Below are positions 7,623 to 19,127 of a stretch of 51,715 nucleotides of DNA, in pieces. A program made the position numbers and the translations under genes. Every line of letters begins with the position of its first letter. The first letter of the stretch is position 1. The notes below the pieces were generated by a model. The model saw only the letters and a program-made list of their open reading frames with translations. It was not told the origin of the DNA and ran no database searches. Source of the stretch: Candidatus Omnitrophota bacterium (GTDB lineage: Bacteria; Omnitrophota; Gorgyraeia; Gygaellales; Profunditerraquicolaceae); NCBI GenBank assembly GCA_016867115.1, contig VGKG01000007.1:1-51715 (forward strand), written 5' to 3'.

Positions 7623-9114
7623 ATTTATCTATGGCGTTTAGATAGGCAAGGAGTGATGCTTCGATAATATCGGTGCTGGATGCGCGCCCCGAGATGACCT
7701 TGGATTTAAGCGTAAGCTTAAGGTTCACCTCGCCCAGGGCATCGCGGCCGGAAGTGACTGCCTCCAGGCGGTAATCAGAGAGTTTGGGTGAGAGGCCGGT
7801 GATCTTGTCGATCGCCTTGAAACAGGCATCCACCGGGCCGTCGCCCGTGGACTTGGCCTCAAAGACCTTATTCCTGTGCCTGACCTTGACCGTTGCCTCC
7901 GGAGCGATATCCGTGCCGGTTGAGACCCTGACCGAGACCAGTTCATAGACCTTTCTTCCGGCCCTGGTCTCTTCTTCCACCAGAGCGATCAGGTCGTCGT
8001 CAAAGACCTCCTTCTTTTTATCCGCGAGCTTCTTAAAGCGCGCAAAGATCTCGTTGATCTGGGATTGGTTGAATCTAAAACCCAGGTCTTTAAGCCTTTT
8101 ATCCAGGCCGTGGCGCCCGGAGTGCTTGCCCAGGACTATCTGGCTCTTACCCATGCCGATGTCTTCGGGGTCCATGATCTCATAGGTGGTCCTCTTTTTT
8201 AAGACTGCGTCGGCATGGATCCCGGATTCGTGGCGGAAGGCATTCTTGCCGACGATCGCCTTGTTCGGCGGAACGATAAATCCGGTGACGCTTGAGACCA
8301 GGCGCGAGATATTGAAGATATTCTTCGTATTTATATCCGTATAGAGGTCACTGAATACATCCTTGCGGGTCTTTAAGGCCATGACTATTTCTTCTAAAGA
8401 GGCATTACCTGCGCGTTCGCCGATGCCGTTGATGGTACAGTGCACCTGCCGCGCGCCGGCTAAGACCGCTGAAAGCGAGTTTGCGGTAGCCAGCCCTAAA
8501 TCGTCGTGACAGTGGATGGAGAGCGCCGCCTTATTGATATTCGGCACGTTTTCACGGATATCGGAGATCAGGGAATATACTTCCTGCGGATAGCTGTATC
8601 CGGTGGTATCCGGGATATTGATGGTGGATGCGCCTTCAGCGATCACGGATTCGATCACCCGGAAAAGAAAATCCCTTTCCGAGCGGGTGGCGTCCTCGGG
8701 GGAGAACTCGATATCCGCACAGAGCTTGCGCGCAAGGCGCGTGGCACTCCTGGCGATCTCTAATATTTCGTCTTCTGCCTTTTTGAATTTATATTTGAGG
8801 TGGATCTTGGAGGTGGCCAGGAATATGTGGATGCGGGGATGCTTTGCGCTCTTTAAGGACTTGCAGGCTGCCTCGATATCGGGTTTCAGGCAGCGGGCCA
8901 GGCCGCAGATGGCGCTCTTTTTGATACTCCTGGAAATGGTAGAGACTGCCTTAAAATCTCCCGGAGAGGCAATAGGGAAGCCTGCCTCAATGACGTCTAC
9001 GCCCAGCTTCTCAAGCTGGAATGCCACTTCCAGCTTCTGGTCGCTCGTCATCGCCGCGCCCGGCGCCTGCTCCCCGTCGCGCAGCGTAGTATCGAATATT
9101 ATAATTTTTTCCAC
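7612..9114 (-). CDS. leuA: 2-isopropylmalate synthase
   Basis: A 500-residue enzyme condensing acetyl-CoA with 2-oxoisovalerate, the first committed step to leucine. The catalytic TIM barrel starts with [12 protein letters not shown] (8-19); metal ligands H201 and H203 lie in SIHCHDDLG, and [11 protein letters not shown] (229-239) is the family signature. The C-terminal LeuA domain (about 370-500) is the leucine-feedback module. The start is GTG at 9114, preceded by AGGGA. The ilv genes lie directly upstream. The leader contains a 7-bp-period array. Confidence 0.95.
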   Translation of the reverse strand: MEKIIIFDTTLRDGEQAPGAAMTSDQKLEVAFQLEKLGVDVIEAGFPIASPGDFKAVSTISRSIKKSAICGLARCLKPDIEAACKSLKSAKHPRIHIFLATSKIHLKYKFKKAEDEILEIARSATRLARKLCADIEFSPEDATRSERDFLFRVIESVIAEGASTINIPDTTGYSYPQEVYSLISDIRENVPNINKAALSIHCHDDLGLATANSLSAVLAGARQVHCTINGIGERAGNASLEEIVMALKTRKDVFSDLYTDINTKNIFNISRLVSSVTGFIVPPNKAIVGKNAFRHESGIHADAVLKKRTTYEIMDPEDIGMGKSQIVLGKHSGRHGLDKRLKDLGFRFNQSQINEIFARFKKLADKKKEVFDDDLIALVEEETRAGRKVYELVSVRVSTGTDIAPEATVKVRHRNKVFEAKSTGDGPVDACFKAIDKITGLSPKLSDYRLEAVTSGRDALGEVNLKLTLKSKVISGRASSTDIIEASLLAYLNAIDKYAA

Positions 9115-9130
9115 GTTTTTCCCTAAATGC

Positions 9131-9153
9131 TAACTACTGCCTACTAACTACTG
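9131..9153 (-). repeat. 7-bp-period array in the leuA leader
   Basis: Three heptamers on the plus strand, TAACTAC, TGCCTAC, TAACTAC, plus a partial unit, in the 57-base gap between ilvC and leuA. It is immediately followed (toward leuA) by the AGGGAAAAAC stretch that also follows the array at 16553. Confidence 0.6.
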
Positions 9154-9171
9154 TTGTTTATGAGCCGGAGC

Positions 9172-10164
9172 TTACTTCCTCATCCATGGCATCATGTCTC
9201 TCAGCTTCTTCCCCACTTCCTCTATCGGATGCTTATCTCCTTCGTCTAAGAGGCGGTTGAAGTTCGGCCTGCCCTCTTCGTTCTCCTTGATCCACTCGCG
9301 GGCGAACTTGCCGCTCTTAATTTCTTTAAGCATCTTCTGCATGGTCTTACGCGTGCGCTCATTGATGATCACGGGGCCGCGGGTCAGGTCGCCGTAACAG
9401 GCGGTATTAGAGACCCTGCGCCGCATGCCGCTGATGCCGTATTCCTGGATCAGGTCAGTGATTAATTTGAGCTCATGCAGCACCTCGAAATAGGCGATCT
9501 CCGGCTGATATCCGGATGCGATCAGCGTATCGAACCCTGCCTTGATCAGCTCAGTCACCCCGCCGCAGAGGACTGCCTGTTCGCCGAAGAGGTCTGTCTC
9601 TGTCTCCTCTTCAAAAGTAGTCTCGATCACCCCGGCAGTAGTCCCGCGGATCGCCTTGGCGTAAGCCAGGGCGATCTGCTTTGCCTCGCCGGTTGCATCC
9701 TGATAAACCGCTAAAAGGCAGGGTACGCCCTTGCCCTCTTCATACATCTTGCGCACTAAAGCGCCCGGCCCCTTAGGGGCGACCATAAAGACATCCACGT
9801 TCTTGGGCGGCTTGATCTGTTTGAAACGGATATTAAAACCGTGGGAAAAACAGAGCGCCTTGCCCTTAGAAAGCTGCGGCTTGATGCCTTCATTATATAC
9901 CTTTGCCTGCGCGTGGTCCTGAGTGAGGATCTGGATGATATCCGCGGCGCGCGCAGCCTCAGCGGCCGTCACCGGAATAAAGCCGTCTTTTTTCGCCTGT
10001 TCAAAATTCGGCGTTCCCTCAAGCTCTGAAATGATCACCCGGCAGCCGGAATCGCGCAGACATAATGCCTGGCCGCGGCCCTGTATGCCGTAGCCGATGA
10101 TCGCAATAGTCTTATCCTTCAATAACTCCAGGTCCGCGTCTTTGTCATAATAAACCTTTGCCAT
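9172..10164 (-). CDS. ilvC: Ketol-acid reductoisomerase, class I
   Basis: A 330-residue enzyme that isomerises and reduces acetolactate and acetohydroxybutyrate in valine/isoleucine synthesis. The N-terminal Rossmann domain carries [10 protein letters not shown] (24-33) in place of the more common GxGxQGxxxA form. FSHGFNI holds the catalytic His region. The all-helical C-terminal domain contains [13 protein letters not shown] and the metal-binding acidic residues. Length is that of the short class I enzymes. It lies between ilvN and leuA in the same direction. The spacer to ilvN contains an inverted repeat. Confidence 0.95.
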   Translation of the reverse strand: MAKVYYDKDADLELLKDKTIAIIGYGIQGRGQALCLRDSGCRVIISELEGTPNFEQAKKDGFIPVTAAEAARAADIIQILTQDHAQAKVYNEGIKPQLSKGKALCFSHGFNIRFKQIKPPKNVDVFMVAPKGPGALVRKMYEEGKGVPCLLAVYQDATGEAKQIALAYAKAIRGTTAGVIETTFEEETETDLFGEQAVLCGGVTELIKAGFDTLIASGYQPEIAYFEVLHELKLITDLIQEYGISGMRRRVSNTACYGDLTRGPVIINERTRKTMQKMLKEIKSGKFAREWIKENEEGRPNFNRLLDEGDKHPIEEVGKKLRDMMPWMRK

Positions 10165-10186
10165 TTCTCTCTCCTCCCACTCTGGT

Positions 10187-10239
10187 CGGGACAGGCCCCT
10201 TAGACAAGCAAGTTAATTGTCCTGGCGGGGTCTGTCCCG
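10187..10239 (-). repeat. GGGACAGRCCCC inverted repeat in the ilvC leader
   Basis: CGGGACAGGCCCC (10187-10199) and GGGGTCTGTCCCG (10227-10239) can pair at 12 of 13 positions. An inner GACAA/TTGTC pair extends the structure. It lies in the gap between ilvN and ilvC. There is no T-run on the ilvC side, so it is a hairpin or REP-like unit rather than a clear terminator. Confidence 0.65.
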
Positions 10240-10256
10240 CGGCATCTAATTCAACT

Positions 10257-10730
10257 TTATTCTGCAATTGCCAGCCTGCCGGTCCGTACTAATTCCTTGA
10301 CCCCGAACTTATCCAGCTGGTCAAGAAGCGCCTTTATCTGCCCCTGATCCCCTACCGCCTCAATAATGGCGGTGTCTCCTTTGGCCTTGATGATCTTGCC
10401 TACATATTTATCAAAAAGGCCCTCAAGCTTTACCTTTTCTTTTGCGCTGTAATTGACCTTTGCCAGGATCATCTCGCGGTCAATGTGCTCTTTCTTGGTG
10501 AAATCAGTAACCGTGATCACGTCGATAAGCTTATTCAGCTGCTTTTTGATCTGCTCAAGCACCTTCACATCTTCCGCCTCGACGACAATAGTCATATAGG
10601 AGATCTCCGGGTCCATGGTCTCGGAAACCGCTAAAGACGCGATATTATATCCGCGGGCGCTGAAGAGCCCGGCGATGCGCGCCAGCACTCCGAACTTGTT
10701 CTCCACCAATACCGAAATCGTATGTCTCAC
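10257..10730 (-). CDS. ilvN: Acetolactate synthase small (regulatory) subunit
   Basis: A 157-residue regulatory subunit. It begins with an ACT domain (HTISVLVENKFGVLARIAGL, then GYNIASLAVSETMDPEISYM) that binds valine, followed by the ALS small-subunit C-terminal domain (about 80-157). It associates with IlvB and stimulates it. The start is GTG, directly after the ilvB TAA, so the two are translationally coupled and made together. Confidence 0.95.
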   Translation of the reverse strand: MRHTISVLVENKFGVLARIAGLFSARGYNIASLAVSETMDPEISYMTIVVEAEDVKVLEQIKKQLNKLIDVITVTDFTKKEHIDREMILAKVNYSAKEKVKLEGLFDKYVGKIIKAKGDTAIIEAVGDQGQIKALLDQLDKFGVKELVRTGRLAIAE

Positions 10731-12395
10731 TTACGCCAACCCTCCGATGATCTCATTGATCGCCTTTCCGGCGGGGACCATGGGAAACACATTCTCCTCA
10801 GGCTCCACGCGAAAATCCATAAAGACAGTGTTATCGACGGAAAGCGCCCTCTCGATCGCAGGCCGCACCTCTTCTTTTCTGGTGACCAGGATCCCTACTG
10901 CTCCGTAACTCTCCGCGAGCTTCACAAAATCCGGGGCATAGATGCAGACCTGGGAATAGCGCCTTTTATAGAAGAGTTCCTGCCACTGCCGCACCATACC
11001 CAGGTATCCGTTGTTGAGGATGGCGACCTTGACGTTGATCTTATTGCAGACACAGGTGGCCAGCTCCTGAATATTCATCTGGATCGAGCCGTCGCCGGCG
11101 ATGTCGATTACTGTCTTGTCAGGACAGGCGACTTTGGCGCCCATGGCCGCCGGAAAACCGAAACCCATGGTGCCTAATCCTCCGGATGAGATGAGCGAGC
11201 GCGGATGAAGGTATTTATACCACTGGGCGGCCCACATCTGGTTCTGCCCGACTTCGGTGGTGATGATGGCATCCCCTTTAGTCAGGTCATAGATCTGCTC
11301 CACCACATACTGGGGCTTTATCTTATCGTTGTCTTTATAATGCAGGGGGTGCCTTTTTCTCCAGTCTTCGACGGTCTTAAGCCACGCCGATATATCCGGG
11401 GCCTTCTTTATCTCTTCGATCAGCTGGCCCAGGATATTCTTGGCATCTCCGACCACCGGCACTTCCACCTTTACGTTCTTGCTGATGGAGGCCGGGTCAA
11501 TATCGATATGGACGATCTTGGCATGAGGCGCAAAGGCATCGAGCCTGCCGGTGACGCGGTCATCGAAACGCGCACCCACGGCAATGATCAGGTCCGCGCC
11601 CATGATCGCATGATTCGCGTAGGCTGTACCGTGCATGCCCAGCATCCCTAAAGAGAGCTCATGCGTGCCCGGAAAACCGCCCAGGCCCATCAGAGTCATG
11701 GCTACCGGAGCCTTGATCTTCTCCGCCAGCTCCTTAAGTTCGCGGTGCGCTCCGGAGGTGATCACTCCTCCTCCGGCATAGATGACCGGCTGTTTTGCCT
11801 GAGAGATCAATCTAGCCGCTTTTTTGATCTGGCCGGGATGGCCGAAATACGTAGGCTTATAGCCGCGTATCTGGACATCTTCGGGCCAGACAAACTCTGT
11901 CTCTGCCTGCTGCACGTCGACCGGAAGGTCAATAAGGACCGGGCCGGGCCTGCCGGTGGAGGCGATAAAAAAGGCTTCGCGGATGATCAGGGCCAGGTCT
12001 TTGACGTCCTTGACCAGAAAATTATGTTTGGTGACCGGCCTCGTCACGCCGGTAATATCCGCTTCCTGGAAGGCGTCGCTGCCGATGAGAAAGGTCTTCA
12101 CCTGTCCGGTGATCGCGACCATAGGAATAGAATCCATATAGGCAGTAGCGATGCCGGTGACCAGGTTAGTGGCTCCCGGGCCTGAAGTGGCAAGGCAGAC
12201 TCCGATCTTGCCGGTTGCCCGCGAATAGCCGTCGGCAGCATGCGCTGCGCCCTGCTCGTGGCGGGTCAGGATGAACTTTATATCGGAATCGTAAAGCTCA
12301 TCAAATATAGGTAAGACCACACCGCCCGGATAACCGAAGATCGCACCTACCCCTTCGCGCTTCAGGCATTCGACTAGAATCTTTGCGCCTGTCAT
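10731..12395 (-). CDS. ilvB: Acetolactate synthase large (catalytic) subunit
   Basis: A 554-residue thiamine-diphosphate enzyme making acetolactate from pyruvate. The N-terminal domain has [16 protein letters not shown] and the catalytic Glu of [16 protein letters not shown]. The C-terminal domain has the TPP-binding [16 protein letters not shown] and the Asn of VAILNN. It has the FAD-domain spacing of anabolic enzymes. The start overlaps the ilvD stop by 4 bases (ATGA) and the stop abuts ilvN. Confidence 0.96.
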   Translation of the reverse strand: MTGAKILVECLKREGVGAIFGYPGGVVLPIFDELYDSDIKFILTRHEQGAAHAADGYSRATGKIGVCLATSGPGATNLVTGIATAYMDSIPMVAITGQVKTFLIGSDAFQEADITGVTRPVTKHNFLVKDVKDLALIIREAFFIASTGRPGPVLIDLPVDVQQAETEFVWPEDVQIRGYKPTYFGHPGQIKKAARLISQAKQPVIYAGGGVITSGAHRELKELAEKIKAPVAMTLMGLGGFPGTHELSLGMLGMHGTAYANHAIMGADLIIAVGARFDDRVTGRLDAFAPHAKIVHIDIDPASISKNVKVEVPVVGDAKNILGQLIEEIKKAPDISAWLKTVEDWRKRHPLHYKDNDKIKPQYVVEQIYDLTKGDAIITTEVGQNQMWAAQWYKYLHPRSLISSGGLGTMGFGFPAAMGAKVACPDKTVIDIAGDGSIQMNIQELATCVCNKINVKVAILNNGYLGMVRQWQELFYKRRYSQVCIYAPDFVKLAESYGAVGILVTRKEEVRPAIERALSVDNTVFMDFRVEPEENVFPMVPAGKAINEIIGGLA

Positions 12396-14044
12396 CCCAG
12401 TATTGCTCCTTTATCCGCTGAACTAACCAGCTTCGTATACCTGGCCAGATATCCGGTCTTGATTTTCGGCGGCACCGGCTTCCAGGCCTTAAATCTCTTC
12501 TCTATTTCCGCCCCGGATAATCTTGCTTCCAACTTTCTATCCCTAATATCAATGCTGATTATATCACCGTCTTTTAAAATTGCAACCGGCCCGCCTGCCG
12601 ATGCCTCCGGCGAGATGTGGCCGATGCAGGGGCCTTTGGTGCCTCCGGAAAATCTGCCGTCAGTGATCAGGGCCACGGAATCCGCTAATCCCATACCCAC
12701 GATCGCAGAAGTCGGAGCGAGCATCTCGCGCATGCCGGGCCCGCCTGCCGGGCCTTCGTAACGGATGACTATACAGTCGCCTTTCCTGATTTTTCCGGCC
12801 AGGATCGCGCTCATCGCTTCTTCTTCCCGGTTAAAGACCCTTGCGCGCCCGTTAAACCTCATCATCCTTGGGCTGACTGCCGCCTGTTTTACTACAGCGC
12901 CGTTCGGAGCCAGGTTGCCGTAAAGAACCGCGATGCCACCCTGTTTATGATACGCCTGATTCAGCGGCCGGATGACTTCTTCGTCAACGATGCTTGCTTC
13001 ATCGGCGATCTCATGGATCTTCCTGCCGCTTAAGGTCCGCGCGTTTTTAAGCTTTGCCTTCAGGCGCTTTAATACCGCAGGGATCCCGCCGGCAAACTCC
13101 AGGTCCTCCATAAAATGCTCCCCCGCCGGCTCGATATTGGTAATATGCGGAGTGCGCCTGCTGATATAATCAAAGGTATCAAGGCTTAAGCTTATCCCGG
13201 CTTCATGGGCAATGGCCATCAGGTGCAAAACCGTATTGGTCGAACCGCCTAAGGCCATATCCACGACAATAGCGTTCTCTAAAGAATCCTTATTGATGAT
13301 ATCGCGCGGCTTCAGATTCTTCTTCACTAATTCCACGATTCTTTCGCCGCTTGCCTGGGAGATCCTGCGCTTCTTGGCCGAGATAGCCAGGGCTGTCCCG
13401 CAACCGGGAAGGCTCAAACCCAACGCCTCGGTAAGGCAGGCCATGGTATTGGCTGTGTAAAGCCCCTGACAGGAGCCGGCGCCCGGGCAGGCCTCCATCT
13501 CAAGACAGGCCAAATCCTCTTGACTGATCTGCCCCCTTTTAGCTGCAGCCAGGGCTTCAAATGTATCGTGCACAAAAGCGAGTTTTCTCTTGCGGAAACG
13601 TCCGGAGAGCATCGGCCCGGCAGTGACTATGATTGCCGGGATGTTCAGCCGGGCTATACCCATGAGCATGCCGGGAGTGATCTTGTCGCAGTTAGTCAGG
13701 CAGACGATACCGTCGAGCCCGTGCGCGTTACAGACTGTCTCAATAGTATCGGCCACGATCTCGCGTAACCCCAGCGGATAGCACATCCCTAAGTGGCCCA
13801 TGGCGATCCCGTCGCAGATGCCCGGGACTCCGAAGAAAAAAGGCACGCCGCCGCCGTAACAGATCCCCCGTTCGATAAAACGCTCAAGATCGCGCATACC
13901 GATGTGACCGGGAATAAGGTCGGTGAAAGAAGTGGCCACACCGATAAAAGGCCTCCCTAAATCCTTCCTGCTTAATCCCGTAGCATGCAAAAGCGCACGA
14001 TGCGGAACTCTCTCCAGGCCCTTCTTGATGATGTCTGAACGCAT
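12392..14044 (-). CDS. ilvD: Dihydroxy-acid dehydratase
   Basis: A 550-residue Fe-S enzyme dehydrating dihydroxyacids to 2-oxo acids in valine and isoleucine synthesis. The cluster cysteines are in [11 protein letters not shown] and [15 protein letters not shown]. The C-terminal half has [20 protein letters not shown]. Length matches the family. It is the first gene of ilvD-ilvB-ilvN-ilvC-leuA. The ATG is preceded by GGGAG. Its leader holds a long nested palindrome built of heptamers. Confidence 0.96.
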   Translation of the reverse strand: MRSDIIKKGLERVPHRALLHATGLSRKDLGRPFIGVATSFTDLIPGHIGMRDLERFIERGICYGGGVPFFFGVPGICDGIAMGHLGMCYPLGLREIVADTIETVCNAHGLDGIVCLTNCDKITPGMLMGIARLNIPAIIVTAGPMLSGRFRKRKLAFVHDTFEALAAAKRGQISQEDLACLEMEACPGAGSCQGLYTANTMACLTEALGLSLPGCGTALAISAKKRRISQASGERIVELVKKNLKPRDIINKDSLENAIVVDMALGGSTNTVLHLMAIAHEAGISLSLDTFDYISRRTPHITNIEPAGEHFMEDLEFAGGIPAVLKRLKAKLKNARTLSGRKIHEIADEASIVDEEVIRPLNQAYHKQGGIAVLYGNLAPNGAVVKQAAVSPRMMRFNGRARVFNREEEAMSAILAGKIRKGDCIVIRYEGPAGGPGMREMLAPTSAIVGMGLADSVALITDGRFSGGTKGPCIGHISPEASAGGPVAILKDGDIISIDIRDRKLEARLSGAEIEKRFKAWKPVPPKIKTGYLARYTKLVSSADKGAILG

Positions 14045-14071
14045 TTTATCTCCCTTTTATAAAGAAGTTGT

Positions 14072-14163
14072 GTTTACCGTTTACCCGCTCCTCCCCCGAC
14101 GTATCGTCGGGGTCGTCGCTGTTTACCGATTGATACGTGAACGGTACACGGTTAACGGTAAAC
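14072..14163 (-). repeat. Nested heptamer palindrome in the ilvD leader
   Basis: The left arm GTTTACC-GTTTACC-CG (14072-14087) pairs with the right arm CGGTTAACGGTAAAC (14149-14163). Both arms have a 7-bp period; the right side also reads GAACGGT, ACACGGT, TAACGGT. Inside is a perfect hairpin CCCCGAC-GTATC-GTCGGGG (14094-14112). It occupies most of the gap between the aldolase gene and ilvD, upstream of the ilvD start. There is no T-run on the ilvD side. Confidence 0.75.
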
Positions 14164-14189
14164 GTAACTTACCTTAATAAATGTCTATG

Positions 14190-15515
14190 CTAATCCGCAC
14201 CTTCTCCAGTATGCTCCACTATCGGCCCTGTATGGTGCCTGCGCACGATCACGCGCTTTAGAGTCACATATTTATCGATCAGCTCTTTGTTATTCACGGC
14301 ATTCAGCTGCTTGAAGAGGAAATCAAACTTCGCCTCGATCTCTTTGGCGATCGCAAGGCGCACCTCGGGAGCAAGGCCCATGATCTCCTTCTTGAACGGG
14401 CCGAGCGCTTTTTTACGCGTCTTATAGAAGAACTGCTCTTCGGTCTCCCCGGCCTTGGCCTCGCTAGCGGCATTGGTTTTCAGCCATTCATACATCCTCT
14501 TCTTGAGGTCCAGAGGGAAATGCTTGGACTCATAGATCATGTTCTGGAACTCCGTGGCCAGATGCACCTCGGCAGTCTCCGTTTCGGCAAACTTATGGAA
14601 CGCCTCTGGCGGAAGGGTGGATGCGCCGTGCTGCACTGCTCCGGCCAGGCCGAACTCGCTCCTTGCGATCTCAGACAATGTCTTTAATGTGTTAAAATCA
14701 AGCTTCACCTGTGCGATCGAGCCGTCCGGAAGCACGACCCCGCCGTGAGAAGTCCCGGTCTGCACCGAGATCTTGCTGATGCCCACCAGGCCCTTACGCA
14801 ATCTTTCGCGGTAGCCGGCCATAAAGGCGCGCAGGTCTTCGGGAGTTGAGTTCTGATGCCCCACCTCGCCAATCTCACCCCCTACGGAGACAGTAATGCC
14901 GCGCGGCTCGATGCGCCGGATGAACTGGGTAAGCTTTGCGCAGGCCTCGTAATTGTTTTTCTGCTGGTCCTTGATCTTAGGCTTAGAGAGGTCTACCAGC
15001 GTTGATGAATCAATGTCGATATTATAGTAACCCGCCGAGACGGCATCGCTGATCAGGTCCTTAAGGCCGCTGAGCTCTTTTTCCGGGTCTTCCTGGAACT
15101 TTTTCGCATTCGCCTGGAAATGGTCTCCCTGGATAAATACAGGCCCGGTGTATCCTTCTTTTACGGCTGCAGCCAGGATGACGTTAGTATATTCTACCGG
15201 AGGCTGGTTAGTATAGCCCATCTCGGATTTTGCGATCTCAAAAATAAAGGCGCCGCTATTATTCGCTTTGGCTACCCTAAAGATCGCCGCAGCCAGGTCA
15301 AGAGTCAGGCCTCTTAAGTTTATCGCCGGGACGGTAAATCCGCCGAACTCCCCTCTGCCGCGGGCCATATAAAACTCATGTATACTGGCAGGATAGATCC
15401 CTTTCTTATAGGCGATATCCAGGATCTTTTTACCCGGCTCTTTTTTCTTTTCTATATTATCCTCCATGATCAGTTCCATGGCGATTTTTTCAATGTCTAG
15501 CGGCCTTCTTCCCAT
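14190..15515 (-). CDS. Class II fructose-bisphosphate aldolase family protein
   Basis: A 441-residue class II (zinc) ketose-bisphosphate aldolase family protein. Features include FIQGDHFQANAKKF (metal-ligand His), VSVGGEIGEVGHQNSTPEDL and AGAVQHGASTLPPEAFHKF, which correspond to the second-domain metal ligands and phosphate-binding loop. It is about 100 residues longer than typical FbaA because of N- and C-terminal extensions. It probably acts in glycolysis or gluconeogenesis together with pfkA, whose stop is 14 bases upstream. A tagatose-bisphosphate or other ketose specificity cannot be ruled out. AGGAGG supports the start. Confidence 0.85.
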   Translation of the reverse strand: MGRRPLDIEKIAMELIMEDNIEKKKEPGKKILDIAYKKGIYPASIHEFYMARGRGEFGGFTVPAINLRGLTLDLAAAIFRVAKANNSGAFIFEIAKSEMGYTNQPPVEYTNVILAAAVKEGYTGPVFIQGDHFQANAKKFQEDPEKELSGLKDLISDAVSAGYYNIDIDSSTLVDLSKPKIKDQQKNNYEACAKLTQFIRRIEPRGITVSVGGEIGEVGHQNSTPEDLRAFMAGYRERLRKGLVGISKISVQTGTSHGGVVLPDGSIAQVKLDFNTLKTLSEIARSEFGLAGAVQHGASTLPPEAFHKFAETETAEVHLATEFQNMIYESKHFPLDLKKRMYEWLKTNAASEAKAGETEEQFFYKTRKKALGPFKKEIMGLAPEVRLAIAKEIEAKFDFLFKQLNAVNNKELIDKYVTLKRVIVRRHHTGPIVEHTGEGAD

Positions 15516-15529
15516 TTCTTTATTCCTCC

Positions 15530-16495
15530 TTAGGTTAATACTCTGATTAAATTATATAATGCGTCTGCTTCCAATGCCTTCTTCTGGATCGCAGTTTCAA
15601 AATCTACCAGCTCTACTCTTCCGTTACGGCTGCTTACTGCTTTATCGGCATCACCCTTTAAGAGATGCTCCACTGCCGCCTGGCCGAGGCGAAGCGCCAG
15701 CGTGCGGCTGAAAGCTGTGGGCCGTCCGCCGCGCTGGATGTGACCTAGGACCACTGCCCGCGTCTCAAGGGTAGTCAGTTCGGCTATTTGCCTGGCGATC
15801 TCCGTGGCTGAACCCGCGCCTTCTGCCACGACGATGATCCAGCTGATCTTACCCCTGAGATTCCCGTTTACGATATCATGGCAGATATTGTTTAAGTCGT
15901 ACTTTTTCTCGGGGATGATCGCCTCTTCGCAACCGCCGCCTAAAGCTACCTGCAGGGCGATGTATCCGGAGTGCCTGCCCATGACCTCGACCACAAATAT
16001 GCGCTCCATGCTGGTTGCAGTATCGCGGATATTGTCAATAGCGGTAAGAGCGGTATTGATCGCGGTATCCGAACCGATCGTGGTATATACGCCGTTAATG
16101 TCGTTGTCGATAGAGGCCGGGATGCCGATGCAGGGCGTGGCATATCTTTTGTAGAAGCTGTGCGCGGCGCGAAAACTCCCGTCTCCGCCGATGATTATCA
16201 ATCCCTCAATGGCATGTTTCTTTATGTTATCATGGGCTCTCTTCTGGCCCTCTTCCGTTTCAAACTCCGGGCAGCGCATGGTCTTAAGGATCGTGCCGCC
16301 CTCATTGATGATGCCTGAGACAGAACGGTGGTCAAAGAGCTTCATCTCTTCGTTGATCAGGCCCCACCAGCCGCGGAAGACCCCCATCACTTCAACTTTA
16401 TTATTGGTAGCGTAGCGCACCACCGCGCGGACGGCGGCATTCATGCCCGGGGCATCCCCGCCTGTCGTCATCACCGCTATTCGTTTCATAGCCAT
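15530..16495 (-). CDS. pfkA: 6-phosphofructokinase
   Basis: A 321-residue phosphofructokinase. GGDAPGMNAAVRAV (12-25) begins the protein, and IIIGGDGSFRAA has Gly after GGD, the ATP-type rather than the pyrophosphate-type (GGDD) signature. PASIDNDINGVYTTIGSDTA contains the catalytic aspartates. It commits fructose 6-phosphate to glycolysis and pairs with the downstream aldolase. Two ATG codons (16495 and 16489) are possible and neither has a strong Shine-Dalgarno sequence. Confidence 0.93.
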   Translation of the reverse strand: MAMKRIAVMTTGGDAPGMNAAVRAVVRYATNNKVEVMGVFRGWWGLINEEMKLFDHRSVSGIINEGGTILKTMRCPEFETEEGQKRAHDNIKKHAIEGLIIIGGDGSFRAAHSFYKRYATPCIGIPASIDNDINGVYTTIGSDTAINTALTAIDNIRDTATSMERIFVVEVMGRHSGYIALQVALGGGCEEAIIPEKKYDLNNICHDIVNGNLRGKISWIIVVAEGAGSATEIARQIAELTTLETRAVVLGHIQRGGRPTAFSRTLALRLGQAAVEHLLKGDADKAVSSRNGRVELVDFETAIQKKALEADALYNLIRVLT

Positions 16496-16552
16496 TTTAA
16501 GTTTTTGCTTTTCCCTAACTGCATTTATTGTGCACTTTGTCTTTGTTTTTCC

Positions 16553-16580
16553 CTACCTACTAACTACTACCTACTGTATT
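16553..16580 (-). repeat. 7-bp-period array in the ahcY-pfkA spacer
   Basis: Plus-strand heptamers CTACCTA, CTAACTA, CTACCTA, CTGTATT directly downstream of the ahcY stop. It is followed toward pfkA by TAGGGAAAAAC. The rest of the spacer holds no clear promoter. Confidence 0.6.
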
Positions 16581-16581
16581 T

Positions 16582-17914
<1,333 letters not shown>

Positions 17915-17929
17915 GTTCAAACTAATTAT

Positions 17930-19111
17930 CTATAAACGCGCTGCCTGTTTCTTGAGCATAGCAGCCTTATCCGTCTTCTCCCAGGTAAAGTCGCCGTCAT
18001 CAGGCCTGCCGAAGTGTCCGTAGCAGGCTGTCTTATGGTAGATCGGCCGAAGGAGGTCCAGGGATTCGATGATGCCTCTGGGGGTCAGCTTAAAGTTCTC
18101 GCGGATGAGACTGACCATTTTGGCTTCGGGTAATCTTCCGGTGCCGTAAGTATCCAGGTAAATCGACAGGGGATCGGCATGGCCGATGACATAGGAAAGC
18201 TGGACCAGGAGTCTTTCGGCCAGCCCGGCTGCCACCATGTTCTTTGAGATATAGCGGCACATATAGGCGGCCGAGCGGTCGACCTTGGTGGGGTCTTTGC
18301 CCGAGAAGGCGCCTCCGCCGTGGGGCACCGAGCCGCCGTAGGTATCGACGATGATCTTCCTTCCGGTCATGCCGGTGTCAGACTGCGGCCCGCCTACCAC
18401 GAACTTCCCGGTCTGATTCACGTAATACTTGGTCTCCTTGTCGATCAGGCCCCTTAGCACCGGCTTTGCGATCTCATCGATCATCTCCTGCCTTGATTTA
18501 TCGGTGATATGCCTGCCTGTCTTATCCAGTATCTCTTCGGTGTGCTGGCAGGCAAGGACGACCGTGTCTACGCGCTTAGGGTTTCCGTTTTCGTATTGCA
18601 CGGTGACCTGCGATTTGCAATCCGGGCCGAGGTATTTTAAGACGCCTTGCCTTCGCACATCGGCCATCTGTTTGACCAATCTGTGCGCCAGGCTTATTGG
18701 CAGAGGCATGTATTCCTTCGTCTCCTTGCAGGCGTAACCGAACATGATCCCCTGGTCGCCGGCTCCTCCGACATTGACGCCCTGGGCGATATCCGGGGAC
18801 TGCCTGTTTATGGTGTTGACGATAGCGCAGGTATGGCAGTCAAAACCGTATTTAGGATGCGTGTAGCCGATCTTCTCGATGATGTCGCGGCCGAGCCTCT
18901 GTATGTCGACATAGGCGTTGGTAGTGATCTCACCGCCCACGATCAATAACCCCATGGTGACGTAAGTCTCGCAGGCGACCCTGGCGTGCTCGCGGTCAGG
19001 GTCGTCTTTTAAGATCTTATCCAATACCGCGTCGGAGATCTGGTCGCAGACTTTATCCGGATGCCCCTCGCCTACCGATTCAGAAGTAAAAAAATGTTTC
19101 CGCGATGCCAT
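17930..19111 (-). CDS. metK: S-adenosylmethionine synthetase
   Basis: A 393-residue enzyme making SAM from methionine and ATP. Motifs include [20 protein letters not shown] at the N-terminus, [16 protein letters not shown] (ATP site) and [19 protein letters not shown]. The open frame extends to 19261, but that would overlap the upstream gene by 134 bases. The ATG at 19111 has GGAGG at good spacing and gives the family's normal N-terminus, so it is chosen. It lies 16 bases after the nucleotidyltransferase stop. Confidence 0.96.
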   Translation of the reverse strand: MASRKHFFTSESVGEGHPDKVCDQISDAVLDKILKDDPDREHARVACETYVTMGLLIVGGEITTNAYVDIQRLGRDIIEKIGYTHPKYGFDCHTCAIVNTINRQSPDIAQGVNVGGAGDQGIMFGYACKETKEYMPLPISLAHRLVKQMADVRRQGVLKYLGPDCKSQVTVQYENGNPKRVDTVVLACQHTEEILDKTGRHITDKSRQEMIDEIAKPVLRGLIDKETKYYVNQTGKFVVGGPQSDTGMTGRKIIVDTYGGSVPHGGGAFSGKDPTKVDRSAAYMCRYISKNMVAAGLAERLLVQLSYVIGHADPLSIYLDTYGTGRLPEAKMVSLIRENFKLTPRGIIESLDLLRPIYHKTACYGHFGRPDDGDFTWEKTDKAAMLKKQAARL

Positions 19112-19127
19112 TGCTATCCTCCGATCT

